Assembly (NCBI GenBank): GCA_964577965.1
Contig: CAZOAT010000020.1
Coordinates: 1 to 38,098 of the forward strand
Length of the DNA: 38,098 nucleotides
Origin: DASUUI01 sp964577965
Lineage (GTDB): Bacteria > Gemmatimonadota > Gemmatimonadetes > Gemmatimonadales > Gemmatimonadaceae
Direction: 5' to 3'
This document shows positions 23,255 through 31,668 of the stretch, in pieces. Position 1 is the first letter of the stretch. Every line of letters starts with the position of its first letter. The notes beneath the pieces were generated by a model that saw only the letters and a list, made by a program, of their open reading frames with translations, ran no database searches and was not told the origin of the DNA. A program made the translations under genes and the position numbers.

Positions 23255-23950
23255 TCAGCGGCGCCGCGGCCTCGTCGGCGGTGCGTTGCCGCCGAGTCCG
23301 AACCGGAGGCTCAGGCGTGTGTTGCCGAAGCGCATGTTGTTGCTCGCTCCGCTCGGCGTGCCCCGTGACTCATGAAGATTGAATCCATACTCCTGCACGA
23401 GATTGATCGCGGACCGTGGCCCAAGTGAGTAACCGAATCCGTAGGCGAAGATGAATCCGAAATCCCTCTCGGCCGAGGTGGGCGCCAGCTCAGCTCCGTC
23501 TGAATCCCGCTTGAAGTTCTGGTAGCTGGCCACACCCACGCCTGCCTCGATCACCTGGTGGAACCCCGCGCCGCCTCCGGCGTGAAACAGCGCATACAGC
23601 GACATGATATCCACTTTGGCGTCACATGAAGCGCAGGTCTCGCCATCGAGGTCGGGGATCGTTGCAAAGGTGCTGTACTGGATTGGAGCGCGCACGAACG
23701 TGCCGGCGAGGCCGTACGACATGCCACCGCGAAGGGCGCGCTCGAGAGTCACACGGTACTGTGCGCTGGTGGTGCTCCCGAAATCCCAGGTGCTACCGGT
23801 CTTGCCGTCGGCGACTTCACCCGCGTTGAATGCGCCGACTCCGATGCTGAACCAGCCAGTCGGCTCGCGCTGCACAGGGTAGAACTGCGCCTCCGCCACT
23901 GCTGGGAGAACGACGAGCAGGCCTGCACCTACGAACGAGATACGCTTCAC
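23255..23950 (-). CDS. Outer-membrane beta-barrel-like protein
   Basis: A 231-residue exported protein: signal peptide MKRISFVGAGLLVVLPAVAEAQ, then alternating aromatic and hydrophobic strands (GWFSIGVGAFNAG, QYRVTLERAL, GMSYGLAGTFVRA, FIFAYGFGYSLG) and a final strand TRLSLRFGLGG followed by a basic tail. One CxxC (CASC) occurs in a loop. Small beta-barrels of this type are common in the outer membrane. The GTG 23950 start has AAGGAG 9 bases upstream. It is the first gene of a two-gene unit with ggt, only 1 base apart, transcribed away from the murQ operon. Ligand unknown. Confidence 0.75.
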   Translation of the reverse strand: MKRISFVGAGLLVVLPAVAEAQFYPVQREPTGWFSIGVGAFNAGEVADGKTGSTWDFGSTTSAQYRVTLERALRGGMSYGLAGTFVRAPIQYSTFATIPDLDGETCASCDAKVDIMSLYALFHAGGGAGFHQVIEAGVGVASYQNFKRDSDGAELAPTSAERDFGFIFAYGFGYSLGPRSAINLVQEYGFNLHESRGTPSGASNNMRFGNTRLSLRFGLGGNAPPTRPRRR

Positions 23951-24032
23951 GTCAGTGGCTCCTTGTGTTGTAGCGCCTCAGAGCGCCGGATAAGTTACCC
24001 CCGTGACACCTCCCGCGATCCGCGCACCCGTC

Positions 24033-24038
24033 TAGAAT
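24033..24038 (+). promoter_or_regulatory. Candidate leaderless promoter box (TAGAAT) for the murQ operon
   Basis: TAGAAT (5 of 6 to TATAAT) lies 7 bases before the TTG 24046 start of murQ, which has no Shine-Dalgarno site. No convincing -35 element is seen at normal spacing. Same layout as at 11374, 13093 and 18182. Confidence 0.4.
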
Positions 24039-24045
24039 CAGCTCC

Positions 24046-24953
24046 TTGCTCGATCCGCGAGAAACGGAGCGGCGCAACCCGCGCACAACTGCCATCGATC
24101 TGGCGACGCCCCTCGAGATCGTCGATCTGATCAATGCAGAAGACCGCACGGTCGCCGGGATCGTGGGTTCTCAGCGGGAGTCGATCGCGCGCGCCATGTC
24201 GCTCGCCGAGGAGTCCTTTCGGGCGGGAGGGCGGCTGATCTACGTGGGGGCGGGAACGTCCGGCCGGCTTGGCGTACTGGATGCGAGTGAGATTCCTCCG
24301 ACGTTCGGTGCACCGCCCGAGCTGGTCCAGGGCGTGATCGCAGGGGGTCTCCCCGCGCTCACCCGCTCGCAGGAAGGCGCGGAGGATGTGGAGAGCGACG
24401 GAGCGGCCGCCATGGACGAGCGCGGAGTCGGGCCGTCCGATTTTGTCATCGGAATTGCGGCGTCGGGGACGACTCCCTACGTCCGTTCCGCGCTCGTGCG
24501 TGCGAGGGAAAAGGGAGCTCGCACCGGTATCCTCGCGTGCTCGCCACCGTCGGACGAAGTGCTGCAGCTGGTGGATGTCGCCATCCTGCCGATCGTCGGG
24601 CCGGAGGTGGTCACGGGTTCGACGCGAATGAAAGCCGGAACCGCAACCAAACTTGTCCTCAACACGATCACGACTGGTGCGATGGTCCGGCTGGGCAAGA
24701 CGTACGGCAACCTCATGGTCGATCTGCAGGCGACGAACGCGAAGCTGCGCGACCGCAGTGAGCGCATACTGATGGTGGTTTGCGGGCTGAGCCGCGATGA
24801 CGCGCGCGCACTGCTGGACAGGGCGGGGAAACGCGTCAAGACGGCGATCGTGATGCACAAGCTCGGAACATCGCGCGAGGAGGCCGAGCGCACTATCGAG
24901 CAGGGAGGCGGTGTCATCCGCCGCGTCATACCTGAACCGCCGCCTCCGGTCGA

Positions 24954-24957
<4 letters not shown>
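24046..24957 (+). CDS. murQ: N-acetylmuramic acid 6-phosphate etherase
   Basis: Cleaves the lactyl ether of MurNAc-6-phosphate to give GlcNAc-6-phosphate and D-lactate in the cytoplasm. The SIS-fold family signature is clear: IYVGAGTSGRLGVLDASEIP followed by PTFG, with the catalytic Glu equivalent to E. coli Glu83. VIGIAASGTTPYVRSAL, GPEVVTGSTRMKAGTATKLV and the C-terminal helices follow. 303 residues is normal. The TTG 24046 start gives MLDPRETERRNPRT, a usual MurQ N-terminus. It has a TAGAAT box 7 bases upstream and no Shine-Dalgarno site. The stop overlaps anmK (GTGA). First gene of the recycling operon. Confidence 0.95.
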
Positions 24958-26095
<1,138 letters not shown>

Positions 26096-26099
<4 letters not shown>

Positions 26100-27553
26100 A
26101 CGCCGCGGCGCTGCTCGTCCCGGCACTTCGCTGGGACAGGGAGACGGGCTTCAGTCAGCAGCGCCCAGTCATCGAAAAGGCCATCGAGCTCGGCGCAGGC
26201 GGATACATCATCTTCGGAGGCACCGGCTCGGAGGTGCTCGAGCTCACGACCGAGCTGCGTGAGCGTTCGCATGGTCCGCTCCTTATTGGCGCCGACCTCG
26301 AACGGGGCGCGGGGCAGCAGTTCTCCGGCTGCACGGGCCTGCCCCCGCTGGCGGCGCTCGGCTCGCTTGGCGACGCGGACGTCATGCGTCAGGCAGGAGC
26401 TGTGACAGCGCGCGAGGCGCGCGGGCTTGGCATCAACTGGGTGTATGCGCCGGTGATGGACCTCGACAGCGAGCCGGAGAATCCCATCGTCGGCACGCGT
26501 GCGATCAGCGGCGACGCGGCCAGAGTCGCACGCCTGGGCGTTGCGTGGATAGAAGGATGCCAGTCTGCCGGCGCGCTTGCCTGCGCGAAGCATTTTCCGG
26601 GACACGGACGCACGACCGCCGACTCGCATGCGGAACTGCCTGTCGTGAGCGCGCCTGCGGAGCTCCTCGATCGTGAGGACATGCGCCCCTTCCGCAGGGC
26701 AATAGAGTCCGGCGTCGCGTCGGTGATGTCCGCACACGTTGCGTTCCCCGCGCTGGACGACTCCGGCGCGCCGGCCACACTCTCGGAGAAAATCCTTCGC
26801 GGACTGCTGCGCGACCGGCTCGGATTCGACGGCCTGATCGTGACGGACGCGCTGATCATGGCGGGAGTGCTGCAGAACGAGACTGAAGCACGGGCGTCCG
26901 TCCGCGCACTGGCCGCCGGATGTGATCTGCTGCTGTACCCTCAGGAACTGGAGGCGGTTGCTCAGGAGATCGACAGAGCGCTCGCAAGGGGCGAGCTGCA
27001 GAGGTCAGCTGTTGAAGCTTCGCTTGCGAGACGGCTGCACTGGGCGGAGTGGGCCGAACAGCGGGAACCGGTGGCGCTGGCCCGTCAGCCGCTCGAGTGG
27101 GCTCGTGAGATCGCGTGCCGCGTCGTCCACGAGGTTGCGGAGGGCGTCCCTGCGCTCGGCGAGCAGATCCGCCTCACGGTCATCGATGACGACCTGGGCG
27201 GGCCGTATCCGCCGCCTTCGCGGGAGACCTTCCGAGAGCGTTTGCAGGAGCTTGGCGTGCATGCAATTGAGGACGCCGGCGCTGATCACGAGAAATCCGT
27301 TCACGTCATAGCGCTGTACGGCGACATACGCGCGTGGAAGGGAAGACCGGGGTATTCCGGGGATGCGCTTCGGCGTGTCCATGAGGCGGTGGCGTCCAGT
27401 CAGGAGGCGCGCACCGTCCTGATGCAGTTCAGTCATCCGCGGCTGGCACAGCAGATCGATGCAGGTGTCCCGATGGCGTGCGCGTGGGGTGGTGAGGAAC
27501 CGATGCAGCGCGCCGCCGCGGAGTGGCTGGTCAACCGCTGCCGGAGTAGCTGA
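26096..27553 (+). CDS. nagZ: Glycoside hydrolase family 3 beta-N-acetylglucosaminidase, NagZ-like
   Basis: Releases GlcNAc from GlcNAc-anhydroMurNAc(-peptide). The NagZ catalytic loop KHFPGHGRTTADSH is intact (Lys165 to His178, with the Asp176-His178 dyad), and the nucleophile is Asp251 in GLIVTDALIMAGV. No signal peptide is found, so it acts in the cytoplasm. At 485 residues it is longer than single-domain Gram-negative NagZ (about 340). Residues beyond about 340 form an extra alpha/beta region (LTVIDDDLGGPYPP, HVIALYGDIRAW, TVLMQFSHP) like the C-terminal domain of longer GH3 proteins. ATGA overlap with anmK; the symporter starts 2 bases after its stop. Confidence 0.9.
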
Positions 27554-27555
27554 CT

Positions 27556-29373
27556 ATGCGTGGCTTGGACTGGATGGTCGTGGTTGCGTACATGCTGCTC
27601 ACCGTCGGGCTCGGAGTGTTCCTGGCTCGCAGGGCCTCCGGCAGCATGGCGGATTTCTTCGTCGGCGGCCGCAACATCAAATGGTGGCTCGCGGGTACTT
27701 CGATGGCCGCCACCACGTTCTCCATAGACACTCCGCTGTACGTCGCGGGCGTTGTCGGCAATCGAGGCATTGCCGGCAACTGGGAGTGGTGGGCCTACGG
27801 GCTCGCACATGTGATCATGATCTACATGTTCGCGCGGCTGTGGCGCCGCGCCGAGATCGTGACGGACAACGAGCTGACCGAACTGCGCTACGGCGGCCGG
27901 CCAGCCGCGACGCTCCGCGCAGTGAAGGGTTTTCTGTTCGCCGTCGTGATTGGGTCGATAGGCGCCGGATACGCGATGCTCGCGATGGTGAAGGTCGTTG
28001 ATGCGTTGCAGATCTTCCCGAGCCTCGGCATTGAGGTCGGCGACAACGGTAAGATGTGGGCGATCGTCGGGATCAGCGTCCTCGTTCTGCTTTACGCGAG
28101 CGCGGCCGGCCTTTGGGGCGTTGTCGCCACCGATTTCTTTCAGTTCATCCTGGCGCTGGTCGGCGCTCTGATCGTGGCCGGCGCGGCGGTGGCGCACGTG
28201 GGTGGCATCGGGCCGTTGGTCGAGGCGGCACAGCGGATCACGGAATTCGACGTGATGTCGTTCACTCCGCTGGATTTCGGTGGTGATGGGCTGGTGTCGT
28301 TTTCCCGGACGGCGGGGATCACCGCCAGCACCTTCTTCGCGTACGTCACGGTGCTGTGGTGGGCGTTCCGCCGTTCAGATGGCGGCGGTGAGTTCATTCA
28401 GCGACTGTCGTCGGTGCCGAACGAGGGTGACGCGGAGAAAGCCGCATGGTTTTTCAACATCATGCATTACGTCGTGCGTACCTGGCCGTGGATCATCGTC
28501 GGCCTCGTCGCGCTCGTGGTGTATCCCGAGCTGGAGGATCGCGAGCTCGGCTACCCGAGGCTGATGCTCGACTTCCTCCCAGTTGGCCTGCTCGGACTCG
28601 TGGTTGCTTCACTGCTCGCGGCGTTCATGAGCACGATGTCCACGCTCATCAACTGGAGCGCTTCGTACATGACCAACGATCTGTACGGGCGCTTCCTGCG
28701 TCCTGAGGCAAGTCAGAAGGAGCTTGTGCTCGCGGCACGGGTCTCGTCGGCGGTGGTGACTGCCATAGCCGCGTATGCCGCCTTTCAGGCGGACAGCATC
28801 GCGACCGTTTACCGGCTGATTCTGGCGATCGGCACGGGCCCGGGGCTGGTGCTGATCCTCAGGTGGTACTGGTGGCGGATCAACGCCTGGGCCGAGCTGG
28901 CGGCGATGCTCGGTGGCTTCGTGGTCGGGTTTCTCACGTCTGTGGACAATCCGATATACACGCTGAAGATCGAGGATTTCGGCAACAGGTTGTTCGTTAC
29001 AGCGGGCGTAACGCTGCTCATCTGGGTCCCGGTCATGTTGCTCACGCGACCGGAATCGGACGCGAAGCTCGACTCATTTTATCGGCGCGTCCGGCCGGGC
29101 GGCCCCGGGTGGAGACGGCAGCGTGAGCGGACCGGTGAGCCTGCGGCGCAGGACCTTCCGCGCGACATTCAGCGGGTGTTCGCGGGCGTGCTGATCCTGT
29201 TCGGCCTGATGTTCGCCGTCGGATCGATCGTACTCCTGCGGTGGGGCACGCTGCCGGGAACGCTCGTGGCGGCTCTCGTGGGATTCGTCTGGCTGCGCCG
29301 GCTCGGCCCCTCGATCATCGAGCCTGCGAGCGGAGACCCAGAACCGCCACCAGCGGCCGCCGCGCCAGGCTAG
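27556..29373 (+). CDS. Sodium:solute symporter (SSS family)
   Basis: A 605-residue inner-membrane transporter with about 13 hydrophobic helices. The family block near the N-terminus, FFVGGRNIKWWLAGTSMAAT, and the later ATTFSIDTPLYVAG match sodium-coupled SSS transporters. Helices include ILALVGALIVAGAAVAHVGG and LLGLVVASLLAAFMSTMSTL. A charged cytoplasmic stretch (about 500-530) precedes two more helices and a short tail. GGAG lies 9 bases before ATG 27556. As last gene of the murQ-anmK-nagZ operon it probably imports a cell-wall sugar or muropeptide, but the substrate is inferred from position only. It ends convergently in CTAG shared with the lipoprotein gene. Confidence 0.92.
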   Translation: MRGLDWMVVVAYMLLTVGLGVFLARRASGSMADFFVGGRNIKWWLAGTSMAATTFSIDTPLYVAGVVGNRGIAGNWEWWAYGLAHVIMIYMFARLWRRAEIVTDNELTELRYGGRPAATLRAVKGFLFAVVIGSIGAGYAMLAMVKVVDALQIFPSLGIEVGDNGKMWAIVGISVLVLLYASAAGLWGVVATDFFQFILALVGALIVAGAAVAHVGGIGPLVEAAQRITEFDVMSFTPLDFGGDGLVSFSRTAGITASTFFAYVTVLWWAFRRSDGGGEFIQRLSSVPNEGDAEKAAWFFNIMHYVVRTWPWIIVGLVALVVYPELEDRELGYPRLMLDFLPVGLLGLVVASLLAAFMSTMSTLINWSASYMTNDLYGRFLRPEASQKELVLAARVSSAVVTAIAAYAAFQADSIATVYRLILAIGTGPGLVLILRWYWWRINAWAELAAMLGGFVVGFLTSVDNPIYTLKIEDFGNRLFVTAGVTLLIWVPVMLLTRPESDAKLDSFYRRVRPGGPGWRRQRERTGEPAAQDLPRDIQRVFAGVLILFGLMFAVGSIVLLRWGTLPGTLVAALVGFVWLRRLGPSIIEPASGDPEPPPAAAAPG

Positions 29374-29705
29374 TAGGGAACGGTGTCGAGCCTGAGGGTG
29401 TCGAGCGGAATGGACGGGCGGGTGTCCATCGGTGGTGCCGGGACCACGACCGAATCAACCGGTGGCTCCGGCGGCGGTGCCGTGCGAGGCGGCGGAGCCG
29501 AGATCGCGGCGGATGAAACGTTCGGCCTCGGAACCGAAACCACCGGGTTCGCTGGAACGTCGGGCACGGGCTCGACCTCCGGCGCGACAGGCGGCAGCGA
29601 ATCGGCGATCGCGCGGTCGGCCGCTGGATCGCGGGAGCGACAGGCGAGCAGTGCGACGGCCAGCCCGGCGAAGCACAAAAGGTGCAAGGGTGATCGCAAT
29701 GCCAT
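29370..29705 (-). CDS. Small proline-rich lipoprotein
   Basis: A 111-residue exported protein: signal peptide MALRSPLHLLCFAGLAVALL with lipobox end LLAC (Cys22), then a low-complexity region rich in Pro, Val and Asp (PPVAPEVEPVPDVPANPVV, APPPRTAPPPEPP). It probably extends from a membrane as a flexible linker. No domain is recognised. The start is uncertain. ATG 29705 has AGGAG touching it. TTG 29699 would place that GGAG 6 bases upstream and keep the signal peptide. Divergent from the amidase gene and convergent with the symporter, sharing CTAG at the stops. Confidence 0.6.
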   Translation of the reverse strand: MALRSPLHLLCFAGLAVALLACRSRDPAADRAIADSLPPVAPEVEPVPDVPANPVVSVPRPNVSSAAISAPPPRTAPPPEPPVDSVVVPAPPMDTRPSIPLDTLRLDTVPY

Positions 29706-29755
29706 CTCCTAAGTGTTCAGATACGCTCACGTCGCAGCAAGTGGGGCAACCAAGG

Positions 29756-31381
29756 ATGTCGAACACCAGCCGCAGGATTCCGTTCATCGCACTGAGCGCC
29801 GCGCTGCTCGCGGGTGCCGCGTGCGCGCCGGCTCCAGCGACGGCTCCGGTCCCCGAACTAGTGCCTGCAGCCGCCCGCCCGCCGGCGCCGATCAATCCGA
29901 ACCTGCCCGCGATGCCTCTGGCGACGGGTCCGCTGGAGATCAACGTCGTTTACCCGAGGGCGGGGGCGACCGTCGGCTCCACCGACTCGGCGTTCATATT
30001 CGGCTCCGTTGGGCATGGGGAGGCATTCCTCACCATCAACGACGTGCCGGCGCCAGTGTGGCCGAACGGTGCGTTCATGGCCTTCCTCCCGGTGCCACCG
30101 CGAGAGAACCCTTGGTATGATCTGCGTGCGACGGTTGGAGCTGAGTCCGCGCAGGTGAGGCATCAGGTTGCGCTTCCGCCGGAGCCTGGCCCCGATACTG
30201 GAGTAGTCACAGTTCCGCCGCCTGACACCGTTTCCGGCCGGTGGGCAATTGTCTCACCGCCGGCCGCTACTGATCCCGATCGGGTCGTCTGGGGCCCGGC
30301 TGTGCCAGATCCGGAAACGACCCGTTTCTTCTTTCTCCCGGGCACTGCTGTTCGCGTAACTGGACAGGCAGGTGACAGACTGCGGGTCGCGCTCGATGAG
30401 GGCCAGGAGGTCAGCCTTCCGGTCGCCGATCTCGTCCTGGAACCAGCCGGCGTGACGCCACCCGTGCGGCGGGCGGGTGCGCTTCGTGTGGCGCCCGCCG
30501 CAGAGTGGGTGGACCTCAGCATCCCCGTCGGCAGCGCGCCCCCGTACCTTTTCTCCAGCGACAGCAGTGTGCTGCAGCTGACTCTGTATGGGACGACATC
30601 GTCGCAGCCCGGCGATACCACTGGGCAGAGCCGCGGCACGCAGGTAAACGATCCCCTGCTCGTCACTGTTGAACACGCCCACACCGCGACGCGCTCGACC
30701 TATCGCTTCGTTCTCAGCAGGAGCGTGTATGCCTACGCTCCGCAGTGGCGCGATGGCGAGTTCGTCGTGCGGATCAGGCGTCACCCGCAGATCGACGCCG
30801 CCTCACCGCTGCGGGGGCTTACGATCGCGATTGATCCCGGTCACCCGGGGCTCGCCGGTGAATCACCCGGCGCGACCGGACCGACGGGGCTGCGCGAGCC
30901 CGAGGCCGTGCTCGCGATAGGGCTGCGGCTGCGTGACATGCTTGCACAGCGCGGCGCCAGGGTGGTGATGACCCGAGCGACGGACGAGCCCGTACCGCTG
31001 AATGCTCGAGCGGCGATCGCTGCGCGCGAGAACGCGCACGCGCTGATCTCGGTACATCTGAACGCCGTCCCCGACCACGTGAATCCATTCGAGGCGCACG
31101 GTACCAGCACCTACTTCTGGTATCCGCATTCCCGCCACCTGGCAGAGACGACCCACGAGGCGCTGCTCCGCCACCTGCACCTGCAGGATCTTGGTGTGCT
31201 GCGCGAGAATTTCGCGGTCATCCGGAATCCGTGGATGCCTTCGATCCTGCCGGAAGGCGCGTTCATCATTATGCCGGATCAGGAGCACGCGCTCCGCACG
31301 CCGGAATACCAGGAGGCGTACGCCAGAGCCATGCTGGAGGGGTTGGAGGCGTACTTCCGGGAGATCGCAGCCGGCCGGTAA
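29756..31381 (+). CDS. N-acetylmuramoyl-L-alanine amidase (Amidase_3), exported
   Basis: A zinc amidase that cuts the bond between MurNAc and L-Ala of peptidoglycan stem peptides, acting in the periplasm. A signal peptide (RRIPFIALSAALLAGAAC, imperfect lipobox, Cys23) is followed by a Pro-rich region, a beta-sandwich-like domain (about 50-120, EINVVYPRAGATVGSTDSAF), an SH3-like stretch and the Amidase_3 domain (about 350-541). Zinc ligands are His363 in DPGHPG, Glu381 in GLRE and His434 in SVHLNA. The late acidic residue lies in LPEGAFIIMPDQE. The 541-residue length reflects the N-terminal domains. An upstream open frame to 29432 is discarded, since ATG 29756 begins the signal peptide. Its products could feed the recycling operon upstream. 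Confidence 0.9.
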   Translation: MSNTSRRIPFIALSAALLAGAACAPAPATAPVPELVPAAARPPAPINPNLPAMPLATGPLEINVVYPRAGATVGSTDSAFIFGSVGHGEAFLTINDVPAPVWPNGAFMAFLPVPPRENPWYDLRATVGAESAQVRHQVALPPEPGPDTGVVTVPPPDTVSGRWAIVSPPAATDPDRVVWGPAVPDPETTRFFFLPGTAVRVTGQAGDRLRVALDEGQEVSLPVADLVLEPAGVTPPVRRAGALRVAPAAEWVDLSIPVGSAPPYLFSSDSSVLQLTLYGTTSSQPGDTTGQSRGTQVNDPLLVTVEHAHTATRSTYRFVLSRSVYAYAPQWRDGEFVVRIRRHPQIDAASPLRGLTIAIDPGHPGLAGESPGATGPTGLREPEAVLAIGLRLRDMLAQRGARVVMTRATDEPVPLNARAAIAARENAHALISVHLNAVPDHVNPFEAHGTSTYFWYPHSRHLAETTHEALLRHLHLQDLGVLRENFAVIRNPWMPSILPEGAFIIMPDQEHALRTPEYQEAYARAMLEGLEAYFREIAAGR

Positions 31382-31668
31382 CCCGGCCGTGTCCATCTGC
31401 TGTGCGGGTGCTGGGGCGGGTGCTGCCGCCCATTCCCGAGCGCGCTGGCTTGCTTTCCCGACCACCGCACAGAGATTCGTGATGTGGAAAGGGTAACTCT
31501 CGACAGGGCAACCGTTTACATTACCACTGGCGCGGAATCACGAATGCCTTTAGGTTGCCCGCCCGCGTTTGGACTACACACTTTGGTCTCAAACCCTTTT
31601 CATTCGCATTGCTGATCACTTCCACTCCCGAATTCCCACCGGGAAAGCTTGAAAGGAGAGCCGCCGAC
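31382..31668 (+). other. Intergenic region before the ribonucleotide reductase gene
   Basis: 287 bases without a gene, more AT-rich in its second half than the surroundings. It holds a candidate promoter, TTG (31555-31557), 20 bases, ACACTTTG (31578-31585), and a strong Shine-Dalgarno site at 31654-31658. I see no clear NrdR box pair and no cobalamin riboswitch, although the enzyme downstream uses B12. Confidence 0.5.
31555..31585 (+). promoter_or_regulatory. Candidate promoter for the class II ribonucleotide reductase gene
   Basis: TTG at 31555-31557, a 20-base spacer and ACACTTTG at 31578-31585, one mismatch from the TAnnTTTG box. Transcription would start near 31592 and leave a leader of about 75 bases before ATG 31669. 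Sequence-only inference. Confidence 0.25.

Noticed and set aside
31382..31668. Cobalamin riboswitch or NrdR boxes before nrdJ
   Set aside because: I looked for B12-box-like and NrdR-box-like sequences and saw no convincing match.
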